A DNA stretch of 64,000 nt, from contig NZ_CP146256.1 of NCBI RefSeq assembly GCF_039134705.1, forward strand, positions 682,001-746,000. The letters run 5' to 3'. This document shows, in pieces, positions 34,439 to 44,615 of the stretch. The stretch's first letter is position 1. The number at the start of each line of letters is the position of its first letter. This DNA is from Kineothrix sp. IPX-CK (lineage in GTDB: Bacteria; Bacillota; Clostridia; Lachnospirales; Lachnospiraceae). The translations under genes and the position numbers were made by a program. The notes under the pieces were generated by a model. It did not search any database and was not told the origin of the DNA. It worked only from the letters and a program-made list of their open reading frames with translations.

Positions 34439-35725
34439 ATGTATCGCTTAAATTCAAAAGGGATTTACTATAGAGACATTGTAGAAGGTGTGGAGGAACA
34501 ACTTGTTGAGATGGGCTTTGGTGCACTCGGCATGTACTACACAGCAAAAAAGAAGAATGAACTTAGTAATATTGCGGTTTTGTTGATGCATTGTGACCAG
34601 AATTATATGTCGCAGAACATGGGGCCACAGCTTGCAAGCCAGGGATTTCAAGTATTGGCATGTGATTCGGAATTCGGTGAAATAGAAAATAAATTTAGAA
34701 CATTAAATAAAGCAATGAATTTTTTGAAGAGCCTCCCGGATGTTAAAAAGGTTATTTTAATGGGACATAGTGGAGGGGCAACGCTGATGACAGCATACCA
34801 AAGTATTGCTGAGAAAGGCGCTCAAATTTATCGCGGTAATGAAAAAATTTATGCAACGACAATACAGGAAGAACTTATTCCGGCAGATGGAATTATGCTG
34901 ATTGATGCGAACTATGGAAATGGAGTTATGACATTATTAAGCCTGGATCCTGCGGTCATTGAAGAGGGAAATGGGATGAGGCTTGACCCGGAATTGGATA
35001 TCTTTAATCCTGCAAATGGTTATGATCCGGCAGGAGCGCATTATACGAAAGCATTTATTGAGAAATATTTTAAGGCACAGGCAGACAGAAATAGACGTCT
35101 CATAAAGCTTGCATTAAACAGACTTGAGTTAATTAATTCCGGTAGGGGAAATTATGCGGACGACGAGCCGTTTATTATTACTGCGGGCAATCAGCCGAAA
35201 CCGAACAACAGATTGATTCCGGAAGATTTGCACTTCTTAAGCCATACTAAAAAACCGTATGATCTGTTACGCGGAGATGGCACAGTGACAAATGAAATCA
35301 TTCATTGTGTGAGAACGCCGGAAATAGATTTTTGCTTTTCAAGATTTTATAACATGGGTGCTAATGCTACTACAGTAAAAGGTTTTTTGAGTTCGCAGGC
35401 GATTAACGCAACGGATGAGTTCTTAGTAAAAGAAGATGATATTGTCGGGGTTGATTGGAATTCCTGTTATGCATCTCCTATATCGAATATTAAGCACATA
35501 GATGTGCCGCTTTTAACAATAGGCTTGACGGGAAGCTATGAGTATCTTGCAGCCGAGATGATATTTGAAAATGCTCAAATGGGAGATAAAACAATTGCGT
35601 TTATTCACGGGGCAGGACATATGTTTACACCAAATCATTCAGCGGAAAAAAAACATGGAAGTTTTGGGAATACAGAGAAAGTGCTGTATGACTACATGGG
35701 TACTTGGATGAGAAGATTCATGTGA
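34439..35725 (+). CDS. Alpha/beta hydrolase, larger type
   Basis: A 428-residue hydrolase. The elbow ILMGHSGGATLM holds the nucleophile serine, and the closing FIHGAGHMFTP supplies a histidine. Between them lies a long insertion (PADGIMLIDANYGNGVMTLL and following) that probably forms a lid over the active site. The start at 34439 follows AGGAGG. An earlier in-frame ATG lies inside the preceding gene. No secretion signal. Two different hydrolases in one operon suggest that the imported compound carries more than one ester or amide bond. Confidence 0.8.
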   Translation: MYRLNSKGIYYRDIVEGVEEQLVEMGFGALGMYYTAKKKNELSNIAVLLMHCDQNYMSQNMGPQLASQGFQVLACDSEFGEIENKFRTLNKAMNFLKSLPDVKKVILMGHSGGATLMTAYQSIAEKGAQIYRGNEKIYATTIQEELIPADGIMLIDANYGNGVMTLLSLDPAVIEEGNGMRLDPELDIFNPANGYDPAGAHYTKAFIEKYFKAQADRNRRLIKLALNRLELINSGRGNYADDEPFIITAGNQPKPNNRLIPEDLHFLSHTKKPYDLLRGDGTVTNEIIHCVRTPEIDFCFSRFYNMGANATTVKGFLSSQAINATDEFLVKEDDIVGVDWNSCYASPISNIKHIDVPLLTIGLTGSYEYLAAEMIFENAQMGDKTIAFIHGAGHMFTPNHSAEKKHGSFGNTEKVLYDYMGTWMRRFM

Positions 35726-35757
35726 ATGAACTTCGCATAAAGGAGGGAACAAATATA

Positions 35758-36540
35758 ATGTTAACATTAGAAGGAAGAACCTGTGTTTTTGCAGGAGCAA
35801 CGGGCGGTGACGGGATAATGTCTGCCAGGGAGCTCTGTAAATATGGAATGAATGTTGTTATGATGACACATCAAATGACGCAGGCACAGGCGTTAATGAG
35901 TGAAATCAACGAAATGAATTATAGAGGGAAGTGCCTGGCTGTACAAGATGGGAAATGTCAGACACCGCCTAAGTCGGATAAAGAGGTTTTTAAAGACATT
36001 TATGATACATTTGGTTCCATCGATGTCATTATCTGTAATACCGGAGATGATGGTGTTGAGGATAGCATTGATTCTGTAGACACACAAACTTTATTGAAGA
36101 GTATAGATCACCTGGTGGGCGGGAGCTATACACTTTTAAAAAGCGGCTTGCCATACCTTCGAAAAAGCAGAGCGGCAAGAGTAATATTTATGACTACCGT
36201 AGAAGGAGTTAAGGGGGGGATTCTTGAGAGCTTTTCAAACGCTGTTGCGAAAGGCGCTGTAGCATCATTAACTAAAAATTGCGCAGCGAGGCTGGCGAGT
36301 GAACATATCAACGTAAACTGTATAGTTAAAGGACCGATAGAACGAATAAAACCGGAAAGTATACGAGATAAGGCTTTACCGCCGATGAAAGACACAACGA
36401 AATTCTTGCCAAATGTGCCTGCAGGCAGAATGGGAACAGCAGAAGATCTTGCACAAGCTATTTGCTATCTTGCAAGCGAGGAAATTGAATTCACAACAGG
36501 AACTTTTCTTGATCTAAGTGGTGGAATGAATCTATTATAG
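35758..36540 (+). CDS. SDR-fold protein lacking the catalytic tyrosine
   Basis: A 260-residue Rossmann protein of the short-chain dehydrogenase family. The cofactor loop is AGATGGDGIM, where the usual pattern is TGGxxGIG, and CNTGDD replaces NNAG. The active-site helix reads SNAVAKGAVASL: the lysine of Y-x3-K is present but the tyrosine is asparagine. The C-terminus (AEDLAQAICYLASEE, then GTFLDLSGGM) is normal. It may have changed chemistry or bind without redox activity. AGGAGG precedes the ATG, 32 bases after the hydrolase stop codon. Confidence 0.8.
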   Translation: MLTLEGRTCVFAGATGGDGIMSARELCKYGMNVVMMTHQMTQAQALMSEINEMNYRGKCLAVQDGKCQTPPKSDKEVFKDIYDTFGSIDVIICNTGDDGVEDSIDSVDTQTLLKSIDHLVGGSYTLLKSGLPYLRKSRAARVIFMTTVEGVKGGILESFSNAVAKGAVASLTKNCAARLASEHINVNCIVKGPIERIKPESIRDKALPPMKDTTKFLPNVPAGRMGTAEDLAQAICYLASEEIEFTTGTFLDLSGGMNLL

Positions 36541-36584
36541 TGGGATTTTAACCCGTATGGGGTAAAATACAAAAGGAGGGTAAT

Positions 36585-38261
36585 ATGAAAGGAAAAAAAA
36601 TCGCGGCATTATTATTATGCGCAACAATGACGGCTTCACTGGTCGCAGGATGCGGAAGTTCCGCAGGTGATCAGGCAGTAAAAACAGAGACACAGGATGA
36701 TGTAGCTGAATCTGAATCGGCGGAAATGTCGGAGGCGGCTGTTGCACCGACTGCAGATGCTTCAAGAAAAACAACAGCAGAAAGTGATGAACGGTATGAC
36801 AAAATTTCCATAGGCATGATCAGTGATCCGAAGGATCTCGGACCGACATCCATGAATGGTGATAATAGTAAATTGTTTATTTACTATAATTTCTATGAAC
36901 CACTTTTTGATTTCAGAAACAATGAGTATATCCCGATATTGGCAAAAGGATATACAGAAGTTGACGATCTTCACTGGGATGTAGAAATATATGACTACAT
37001 TTATGATACAGCGGGAAATCATATCACAGCAGACGACGTAGTTTTTTCTTTAAATCTTTTAGTTGATTCAGGCAATGCATTCAAATTCGACAGTTTTAAA
37101 AGTGTAGAAAAAGTGGATGATTATACCGTTCGATTTACATGGACAGCACCAATTGATTCCCTTGGCGCTTTGGAATGGCCATGGTGCAGAACATGTATTG
37201 TTTCTCAAAAAGCATATGAAGAAGGTAATTTTACGGATGCACCTGTGGCTACGGGGCCATATAAAGTTTCAGAATTTGTATCAGGTTCTCGTTGTGTATT
37301 GGAAGCGAATGATGATTATTGGCAAAAAGATGAATTACGTGATCCGGAACATTTAGCTAATGTTCAGACGATAGAATACAATATAATTGCAGAAACATCC
37401 CAGCATGTAATAGCGCTTAGCACAGGACAGATCCAGTACTCTGAATATATTCCTGCTGAAAACCTTGCCGATTTTGCGGAGGGTGGCCAGTATGCAGAAG
37501 GAAATGATGTTTATGTAACGCAGGGCAGCGGTCTGTATATGCTGATGTGTAACAATTATGAAGGTAAACTGACCGCTGATGTTAACCTTAGAAAAGCGAT
37601 TTATTATGCGCTTGACAATGAAGCGATCTCTGCCGCGACAGGAAATACGGTGGCCGCCAAAGCATTGGGTACAGCATTCTTTAGTGATTATTACTCTTCA
37701 TGGGAAGAAAATCCGGACAATTATATGGCCTCCTGTGATCTTGAAAAAGCCAAAGAATATTTATCGAAGTCCGGATATAACGGTGAAACGTTAACATTAC
37801 TCGCACCCAGTGATGAGACAATAAAGACGATGATGACAATGATTCAGGCTTTATTATTACAGGCAGGTATTGATGTGGAAATCGTAGCAGAAGAAGCGGC
37901 TCTTGCACAGACGGATATGCTTGACTATGCCAAATGGGATATTTTAATCAGCCAGATTGGCGGAGGTTCACAGGTCGGGGAGTGGAATCGTCCTATGAAC
38001 AACACTGAATTCGGAACAGGATATAATATGGCATTTATTGCAGATGATACATTACAGGAAAAATTGCTAAATGTGAACTCACTTGCCGGACATACTGAAG
38101 AAAATGAAACAGATTTTGTCAATTACATTTTAGAAAATGGCTATTACTATGCATTATGCTCACCTGCAACAAATGCAGTGTATAGTGAGGATTTTGCAAC
38201 ACTGGTTTATCGTGAAAGTGAATTTCTTCGAGCAGGTTCATGTGACTACTATCTTGATTAG
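36585..38261 (+). CDS. Peptide/nickel-type ABC substrate-binding lipoprotein
   Basis: A 558-residue family-5 solute-binding protein. The signal peptide ends in the lipobox LVAGC, followed by a threonine-, serine- and acid-rich linker. The mature part has family-5 signatures (DDVVFSLNLLVDSGNAF, then VATGPYKVSEFVSGSRCVLEANDDYW). It captures the compound outside the cell and passes it to the two permeases. The ligand may be a peptide or an oligosaccharide, as both occur in the family. A hairpin follows its stop codon, which would keep the downstream genes at a lower level. Confidence 0.9.
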   Translation: MKGKKIAALLLCATMTASLVAGCGSSAGDQAVKTETQDDVAESESAEMSEAAVAPTADASRKTTAESDERYDKISIGMISDPKDLGPTSMNGDNSKLFIYYNFYEPLFDFRNNEYIPILAKGYTEVDDLHWDVEIYDYIYDTAGNHITADDVVFSLNLLVDSGNAFKFDSFKSVEKVDDYTVRFTWTAPIDSLGALEWPWCRTCIVSQKAYEEGNFTDAPVATGPYKVSEFVSGSRCVLEANDDYWQKDELRDPEHLANVQTIEYNIIAETSQHVIALSTGQIQYSEYIPAENLADFAEGGQYAEGNDVYVTQGSGLYMLMCNNYEGKLTADVNLRKAIYYALDNEAISAATGNTVAAKALGTAFFSDYYSSWEENPDNYMASCDLEKAKEYLSKSGYNGETLTLLAPSDETIKTMMTMIQALLLQAGIDVEIVAEEAALAQTDMLDYAKWDILISQIGGGSQVGEWNRPMNNTEFGTGYNMAFIADDTLQEKLLNVNSLAGHTEENETDFVNYILENGYYYALCSPATNAVYSEDFATLVYRESEFLRAGSCDYYLD

Positions 38262-38276
38262 TTTTATGTAAAATAA

Positions 38277-38322
38277 CAGTATCCAGTCTTTAATAATACT
38301 GAAGAACTGGATACTGCTATTT
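38277..38322 (+). terminator. Attenuator-type hairpin between binding-protein and permease genes
   Basis: CAGTATCCAGT pairs perfectly with ACTGGATACTG around an 18-base loop, followed by CTATTTTAA. The weak T-run fits partial termination, giving more binding protein than permease. Confidence 0.7.
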
Positions 38323-38351
38323 TAAGGTATGCCATTGGAATGGAGAAAAGT

Positions 38352-39302
38352 ATGGGAAGATATATATTAAAGCGATTGTTATGGATGATGGTGATCGTAT
38401 TTGGAACTGCATTGGTGATTTTCACGATCCTTTATTTTACGCCAGGTGATCCGGCAGTTGTTATTGCCGGTGGAAATGCAAAGGCGGAAGATGTTGCAAA
38501 TTTACGTCATTTATTAGGACTTGATAAATCGTACTTTGAACAGTTAAGAGAATTTATGTACAACACATTTATTAAATTTGATTTAGGTACATCGTGGGTA
38601 TATGATAAACCTGTTTTGCATGAATTGGTTATCAGGCTTCCAAGAACCTTGATCATTGGTTTATCAGCAATGGCATTGAATTTAACACTTGGATTATTAA
38701 TGGGCATTTTTGCTGCAACGCATGAAGGAAAATGGTACGATTCGCTTACCATGGGAATAGCAATGGTTTTTATTTCATGTCCTGATTTTTGGGTGGCGTT
38801 AATAATGATTCTATTATTCTCATCGCAACTGGGATGGCTTCCATCATATGGAATTGGCGGACCGCAGTACTATATCATGCCGATAATTTGCAGTGCACTT
38901 GGCGGTATAGCAGTTAACGCAAGGCAAACACGTGCCAGCATTTTAGGCGTCTTTCGCGAGGACTATATAACAACAGCAAGGGCAAAAGGACAGAAGGAAC
39001 GCAGAGTAGTATATGGGCATATGCTTCCTAATGCACTAATGCCAATTATTACATCAATAGGAAATGGGTTTGCACGTGTAGTTGCCGGGTCGGCAGTTAT
39101 TGAAAGCGTATTCTCGATTCCAGGTGTTGGCCTTTACCTGCTTACTGCAATTAATAGCCGTGATTATCCGGTAGTCCGCGCATGTGTCCTGTTTTTTGCA
39201 GTGTTTACAGCACTTTCAATGCTGTTGGTCGACCTTATTTATGCATTTGTAGATCCTAGAATTAAAGCGCAGTATTCTAATGCGAGAAGGAGGATGAAAT
39301 AA
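38352..39302 (+). CDS. Dpp/Opp-type ABC permease 1
   Basis: A 316-residue permease with six membrane segments, starting with GRYILKRLLWMMVIVFGTALVIF and FTPGDPA, the typical DppB/OppB N-terminus. The coupling-helix region ITTARAKGQKERRVVYGHMLPN contacts the ATPases. The start at 38352 (MGRYILK) follows GGAG. A start at 38340 is possible. Its stop codon overlaps the next gene's ATG (TAATG). Confidence 0.9.
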   Translation: MGRYILKRLLWMMVIVFGTALVIFTILYFTPGDPAVVIAGGNAKAEDVANLRHLLGLDKSYFEQLREFMYNTFIKFDLGTSWVYDKPVLHELVIRLPRTLIIGLSAMALNLTLGLLMGIFAATHEGKWYDSLTMGIAMVFISCPDFWVALIMILLFSSQLGWLPSYGIGGPQYYIMPIICSALGGIAVNARQTRASILGVFREDYITTARAKGQKERRVVYGHMLPNALMPIITSIGNGFARVVAGSAVIESVFSIPGVGLYLLTAINSRDYPVVRACVLFFAVFTALSMLLVDLIYAFVDPRIKAQYSNARRRMK

Positions 39303-40159
39303 TGAGAAAAGAAAAAAAGACCTCTCTTTTTGCAGAGACCATGAGTAGAATCTGGTCGAATCCAGGAGCAAAAGTTGGAATTATAATATTATTTATAATT
39401 GTTTCAGCGTGTATATTCGCACCATTTATAGCATCATATGGATTAAATGAAATGGATTTGAAAAACATGTTTAAGGGACCGAGCGCGAAGCATATAATGG
39501 GCACCGATGGAATGGGACGTGATCTGTTCAGCCGGTTATTATACGGAGGACGGTATTCATTGGCGCTGGGGATATGTGCAGCTGTTGTGGGTTCGGTAAT
39601 CGGAATAATTATTGGAAGTGTAGCAGGCTATTTAGGAGGCCGGGCCGAAACAATAATCATGCGCTTCATGGACATCTGGTCATCATTGCCAAGTATGCTT
39701 TTATGCATTTTGATTTCTGCTGTGTTAGGAGCAGGTTTCTTTAATACAGTACTCGCACTTTCAATTGGAAATGTTCCAATTGGTGTACGCCTGATTCGCG
39801 GACAGATTCTTTCCGAACGTTCAAAGGAGTACCTCGAAGCTGCAGAATCAATTAATTGTTCTAAGATCAGTATTATGTTTCGTCATTTATTGCCAAATGT
39901 TATTTCTCCTGTAATCGTAGATGCAACTATGGGAATCGGAATGACTATTACGATGGCAGCAGCGCTTTCGTATATTGGACTTGGCGTTCAGCCACCCACT
40001 CCGGAATGGGGAGCGATGCTGGCTGATGCACGTACTCATATTTTAAACTATCCATACTTAATTATGTTCCCGGGACTATTTATTGCATTGACGGTATTAG
40101 CGATTAATTTAATCGGTGATGGATTAAGAGATGCAATGGATCCAAAATTAAGAAAGTAA
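39302..40159 (+). CDS. Dpp/Opp-type ABC permease 2
   Basis: A 285-residue permease of the DppC/OppC type: a cytoplasmic N-terminus, then the signature FKGPSAKHIMGTDGMGRDLFSR just before the second membrane segment and the coupling motif EYLEAAESINCSKISIMFRHLLPN. It forms the heteromeric channel with the preceding permease. Translation is coupled to it by a one-base overlap, and the ATPase gene begins 13 bases later. Confidence 0.9.
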   Translation: MRKEKKTSLFAETMSRIWSNPGAKVGIIILFIIVSACIFAPFIASYGLNEMDLKNMFKGPSAKHIMGTDGMGRDLFSRLLYGGRYSLALGICAAVVGSVIGIIIGSVAGYLGGRAETIIMRFMDIWSSLPSMLLCILISAVLGAGFFNTVLALSIGNVPIGVRLIRGQILSERSKEYLEAAESINCSKISIMFRHLLPNVISPVIVDATMGIGMTITMAAALSYIGLGVQPPTPEWGAMLADARTHILNYPYLIMFPGLFIALTVLAINLIGDGLRDAMDPKLRK

Positions 40160-40172
40160 GAGGGAATAAAAA

Positions 40173-41162
40173 ATGAATGATGAGAAAAAGTTCCTATCCG
40201 TACGGGATTTGGAGGTAGTATATACATCAGGCAGAAAAATAGTCCAGGCAGTAAACAAAGTTTCATTCGATATGAACAAGGGTGAAACGTTAGCGCTTGT
40301 CGGAGAGACCGGAGCAGGAAAAACAACAATTGCCAAATCGATTTTGGGCATTCTTCCTAACCCGCCGGCCAAACTTATCGGGGGAGAGATATGGCTTGAA
40401 GGAGAAGAGCTCATTAGTATGCCTGATGCAAAGAAATTGAAAATCAAAGGTGAAAAAATCGCAATGATTTTTCAGGATCCGATGACAGCATTAAATCCCC
40501 TAATGACTGTTGGTGATCAGATTACAGAGGGCTTACTTTTGCATAATGATTACACGAAGGAAGGGGCAATAGGAAAAGCTGAGGAAATGCTGGAATTAGT
40601 TGGAATACCTAAGGCACGTTATGCGGAATATCCGTTTGAGTTTTCAGGAGGTATGAAACAGCGGGTTGTTATTGCGATGGCATTAGCGTGCAATCCTATA
40701 TTGTTATTAGCAGATGAACCTACCACGGCGCTTGATGTTACAATTCAGGCACAGGTCTTGGATTTGATTAAAACCTTAAGAGTAAAGCATAATACATCAA
40801 TGATTTTGATTACGCATGACCTTGGTGTCGTTGCAGAGACAAGTGATAATGTTGCAGTTGTTTATGCAGGTAAGATCATTGAGTATGCAACAAAAAAAGA
40901 TTTATTTTTATCCCCATTCCACCCATATACGATTGGACTATTTAATTCACTGCCGAGCATGACACAGGGACAGAAAAGATTAAACCCGATAATCGGTTCA
41001 CCGCCTGATCCCACATGCCTGCCAACGGGATGTTCTTTTGCACCAAGATGTCCATTTGTTACAGAGGAATGCAGTAAAGACGAAATCCCATTTGTTGAAA
41101 TAGCGGAAGGACATTTTTGCCGGTGCTGTAACTTAAAACAGGAGGAGAAAACATGTCATTAA
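40173..41162 (+). CDS. Dpp/Opp-type ABC ATPase (DppD-like)
   Basis: A 329-residue ATPase with Walker A GETGAGKTTIA, Q-loop FQDPMTALNPLM, signature FSGGMKQRV, Walker B LLLADEPTTALDV and the family's C-terminal cysteine-rich element (CLPTGCSFAPRCPFVTEEC) that binds a [4Fe-4S] cluster in some members. It overlaps the second ATPase by ten bases. Both drive import through the permease pair. Confidence 0.92.
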   Translation: MNDEKKFLSVRDLEVVYTSGRKIVQAVNKVSFDMNKGETLALVGETGAGKTTIAKSILGILPNPPAKLIGGEIWLEGEELISMPDAKKLKIKGEKIAMIFQDPMTALNPLMTVGDQITEGLLLHNDYTKEGAIGKAEEMLELVGIPKARYAEYPFEFSGGMKQRVVIAMALACNPILLLADEPTTALDVTIQAQVLDLIKTLRVKHNTSMILITHDLGVVAETSDNVAVVYAGKIIEYATKKDLFLSPFHPYTIGLFNSLPSMTQGQKRLNPIIGSPPDPTCLPTGCSFAPRCPFVTEECSKDEIPFVEIAEGHFCRCCNLKQEEKTCH

Positions 41163-42103
41163 TTGAAGTGCAAAATTTAAAAAAGTACTTTAAAGTTCCA
41201 ACTGGGCTTAATCACGCAGTAGACGATGTTTCTTTCAAGATTGAAAAAGGTGAAACGTTAGGTGTTGTTGGAGAATCAGGATGTGGAAAAAGCACGTTGG
41301 GAAGAACCATGATAAGATTGCAGGAGGCAACGGGTGGTAAGATCTTATTAAATGGACATGATATTACAAATGCAAAGGGAAATGAATTAAGGCGGGTACG
41401 AGAGAAAATGCAGATTGTATTTCAGGATCCATATTCAAGCCTTAATCCGAGAATTCGTATCGAATCTACGATTATGGAACCCTTAAGGCATTCTAAGCTT
41501 TACAAAACAAAAGCTGAATTAAGAGATCAGACTCATAGATTAATGGAATTAGTGGGCGTAGACGAGAGACTAAGACAATCCTATCCCCATGAATTAGATG
41601 GGGGGCGTCGTCAAAGAGTGGGCATTGCCAGGGCATTAGCGCTGAATCCGGATTTTATTGTTTGTGATGAACCCGTATCAGCATTAGATGTTTCGATTCA
41701 GGCACAAGTATTGAATTTACTTATGGATCTTCAGGAAAAAACAGGAATTGCATATATGTTTGTAACACATGATCTTTCTGTAGTAAGACATATTTCCAAT
41801 ACAATTTGTGTAATGTACCTGGGACAGCTTGTAGAGAAAGCGCCCACAGAAGCTTTGTTTCTAAATACACTTCACCCATATACGAAAGCTTTGCTGTCAG
41901 CTATTCCATCTACAGATATTTATCATCCCATGCAGCGGGTTCAGCTAAAGGGAGAAATCACCTCGCCGATTAATCCGGAACAGGGCTGCAGATTTTCAGC
42001 GAGATGTCCTTACGCAATAAAGGAATGTAAACAACCTCAAAAGCTGGAAGAGGTTGAAAAAGACCATTATGTAGCTTGCTGCAGGGTAAAAGATATTAAT
42101 TAG
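41153..42103 (+). CDS. Dpp/Opp-type ABC ATPase (DppF-like) with altered signature
   Basis: A 316-residue ATPase with Walker A GESGCGKSTLG, Q-loop FQDPYSSLNPRI, Walker B FIVCDEPVSALDV and a C-terminal cysteine pattern (CRFSARCPYAIKEC). The ABC signature, normally LSGGQRQR, reads LDGGRRQR here, so the serine that contacts ATP gamma-phosphate is aspartate. I recall this variant in other clostridial ATPases. In a heterodimer one site would then be weak. It is the last gene of the operon. A terminator follows at 42142. Confidence 0.9.
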   Translation: MSLIEVQNLKKYFKVPTGLNHAVDDVSFKIEKGETLGVVGESGCGKSTLGRTMIRLQEATGGKILLNGHDITNAKGNELRRVREKMQIVFQDPYSSLNPRIRIESTIMEPLRHSKLYKTKAELRDQTHRLMELVGVDERLRQSYPHELDGGRRQRVGIARALALNPDFIVCDEPVSALDVSIQAQVLNLLMDLQEKTGIAYMFVTHDLSVVRHISNTICVMYLGQLVEKAPTEALFLNTLHPYTKALLSAIPSTDIYHPMQRVQLKGEITSPINPEQGCRFSARCPYAIKECKQPQKLEEVEKDHYVACCRVKDIN

Positions 42104-42141
42104 GAGAGGATGGATTGATTTAGTAGAACCTCAAAACCATT

Positions 42142-42187
42142 AGGCACTTCGTTATTAGTAGAAATACTGATACGAAGAGCCTTTTTG
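42142..42187 (+). terminator. Rho-independent terminator
   Basis: AGGCACTTCGTTATTAGTA pairs with TACTGATACGAAGAGCCT with one A/A mismatch, one bulged T and a G-T pair, then TTTTT. It ends the transporter operon. Confidence 0.85.
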
Positions 42188-42299
42188 CATTCATTGAGAA
42201 AATTATCTAACAGTATTTTGTGATCAGACCAAGAGAGATATGAGAATATAAATGAAAATGGTTTTCCTTGACAAAGCAGAGTGGGAATGATAGTTTTAA

Positions 42300-42422
42300 G
42301 TTGAACGTTAAACCATTTTAAATATTGTATTTATATAGTAATCTATAGAATAATGGGGATTCTACTGGGATTGCTATGAAAGTAAAAGAAAAAAATGCAA
42401 AACGATAAGTTTAACGTTAAAC
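42300..42422 (+). promoter_or_regulatory. Two LacI-type operators before the chemoreceptor gene
   Basis: GTTTAACGTTAAAC at 42409-42422 is a perfect palindrome, and GTTGAACGTTAAAC at 42300-42313 matches at 13 of 14 positions. The AACGTT centre is typical of LacI/GalR-type regulators. Spacing of 109 bases would allow looping. The rest of 42104-42452 is AT-rich, with no gene. Confidence 0.6.
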
Positions 42423-42452
42423 GTATTGGGATTAAGGGAAGGAGCTTAGCAG

Positions 42453-44615
42453 ATGCAAGTGAGAAAAGAGAAAAAAGAAGAAGTAAAAAGGAGCAAAAAA
42501 AACGTCAAAGTAAATCATGAAAAAAGCTTTCACAGAGGAATCTTAAGAAATTTGATTGTTGGATTTATTATTCCGGTTGGATTTATCATGCTGCTGGGAA
42601 CGGTATCATACAGACTGGCCTTAACAACGATTGTACATAATTACAAAAACTCTGCTACAGAAACAATGAGTGCAATTGGAAAATATTTCGATCTGACGAT
42701 GAGCACATTGTCTGAAAAAGCAAAGGAACTGGGGAATAATTCTCAGATTGTTTCGTATTATACAAGGGATCCGGTACAAGCCGGAGACAGCAATACCATG
42801 TACCGGGAGATTAAATCAGACTTAATGGCTATAAAGACTGCGGTACCATCTATTAGCGGGGTACATATTATTGGAGAAGGAACGGCGGCAAAGACGAAAG
42901 AGATTTCCTCGGATGCTAATAGCGGACAGAGTAAGGTTGGTTACCGGACTTTTGTTACCAAACCCTTTTCAACGGACGGGGAACTGCCGGCAGATACCTA
43001 TCAGACTTTTACACAAGGTGAAGAGGGACAGATATGGACAGCCGGCAAAAAAGAAGCATGGTATGGGGAACATGTCTATCTTGATGAACTTCTTTCAAAA
43101 TCATCGGATTACTATGCGGTCTCCTATGTACGAAAATTAAGTAAAGGAAACGGATTCTTTATTATTGATCTGAATATGGATACCGTACGTTCTGTCCTGG
43201 AAGAAATGGATTTGGGAGAAGGCAGCATCGTCAGCTTTATTACCCCGGACGGAAGAGAGATTACTTGCAATGATACAGATATTCAGGTTGTTTTTAAGGA
43301 TATGGAGTGTTTCAGGAGGGCTTTGGAGGGCCAGACAGATAATGGCTATCTGGAAACAGAATGGAATAATCAAACTCAGTTGTTTGTTTATTCTAAAATA
43401 GGGACAACAGGCGCAATGGTATGCAGTATGATTCCGGAACAAAACATAACCGGCCAGGTGCAGCAGATTAAACAGATTACAATTATGATCACGATTGCAA
43501 CAGCATTGCTTTCTCTGATTATTGGATTAACGTTAGCACTGGGAATTGGGAATCGTATCAATAGCATGGTAGGAATGTCTGAAAAAGCTTCGGCAGGTAA
43601 TATGACGGTTATTTTTCAGGATAAGAAAAAGGACGAGCTTGGCAGACTGGCATATGCGCTGACCCATATGGTGGAACAGGTCAGACAGTTGATCCGACAG
43701 GTTACTGAATTCGGAGACAGAGTACATACGATTGCAATAGAGGTGTCTGATCAGGCAGAAGATATTCTGGAAGGGTCAAGAGGAATTGCCCAGGCAGTTG
43801 ATGAAATCGGACAGGGTAATCAGTCACAGGCAGCGGATACACAAAGATGTGTAACGCAGATGGAACTATTGTCTTCAAAGATAGAAGATGTAACGGGGTA
43901 TATCTCTGATACGATGGAGAAGACCAGAGAAACCGATATAACAGTAGCTAAAGGAATGGATATTGTAGAGGAACTGCGTACGAAAGGAAAAGAGACGACA
44001 CAGATCACCAGACAGGTAATGGATGGTATGGAAGAGCTTGGTAAACAGTCGCGCAGTATTTATGAAGTCGTAGATTTTATCAATGAAATCGCTGACGAGA
44101 CCAATCTATTATCACTAAATGCTTCTGTGGAAGCGGCACGTGCCGGAGAGGCAGGCAGAGGTTTTGCTATCGTAGCCGATGAAATCAGAAAGCTTGCAGA
44201 TCAGTCTGTAGAAGCTGTGGAACGAATCCGAAGAATCATTGACGGAGTACAAAGACAGACGGAAAACACGACAACATCTGCAAGTCAGGCCCGGAAAATT
44301 GTGTTCGCACAGGAAAGTGCACTGGAAAGTACGATAGCTGTTTTTAGAGAGATACAGGAAAAAGTTAATATTCTGACAAAAAACATGAAGGATATTACGG
44401 TAGAAACGAAAGTAATGGAACAGTCCAGAACAGATACTATGATTGCTATGGAAAGTATCTCGGCCATTTCCCAGCAGGCAGCAGCTACCACACAGGAGGT
44501 CAATGCAACGGTAGCAATGCAGACAGAAAACATTAATTCGATGGCGAATAAGGCTAAAGAACTGGAGAACGATATTCAGAAATTGTCGGAAGCAATTGGA
44601 TATTTCCGGATTTGA
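42453..44615 (+). CDS. Methyl-accepting chemotaxis protein
   Basis: A 720-residue receptor. It has a basic cytoplasmic N-terminus, membrane segment 1 near residues 30-50 ([20 protein letters not shown]), an extracellular sensor of about 280 residues that looks like a dCache-type domain, and membrane segment 2 ([20 protein letters not shown]). A HAMP domain ([25 protein letters not shown]) and a coiled-coil signalling domain with the hairpin tip [20 protein letters not shown] complete it. It directs motility or taxis. The ligand is unknown, but its place after the transporter operon and behind LacI-type operators suggests a sugar or the cluster's substrate. Confidence 0.92.
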   Translation: MQVRKEKKEEVKRSKKNVKVNHEKSFHRGILRNLIVGFIIPVGFIMLLGTVSYRLALTTIVHNYKNSATETMSAIGKYFDLTMSTLSEKAKELGNNSQIVSYYTRDPVQAGDSNTMYREIKSDLMAIKTAVPSISGVHIIGEGTAAKTKEISSDANSGQSKVGYRTFVTKPFSTDGELPADTYQTFTQGEEGQIWTAGKKEAWYGEHVYLDELLSKSSDYYAVSYVRKLSKGNGFFIIDLNMDTVRSVLEEMDLGEGSIVSFITPDGREITCNDTDIQVVFKDMECFRRALEGQTDNGYLETEWNNQTQLFVYSKIGTTGAMVCSMIPEQNITGQVQQIKQITIMITIATALLSLIIGLTLALGIGNRINSMVGMSEKASAGNMTVIFQDKKKDELGRLAYALTHMVEQVRQLIRQVTEFGDRVHTIAIEVSDQAEDILEGSRGIAQAVDEIGQGNQSQAADTQRCVTQMELLSSKIEDVTGYISDTMEKTRETDITVAKGMDIVEELRTKGKETTQITRQVMDGMEELGKQSRSIYEVVDFINEIADETNLLSLNASVEAARAGEAGRGFAIVADEIRKLADQSVEAVERIRRIIDGVQRQTENTTTSASQARKIVFAQESALESTIAVFREIQEKVNILTKNMKDITVETKVMEQSRTDTMIAMESISAISQQAAATTQEVNATVAMQTENINSMANKAKELENDIQKLSEAIGYFRI

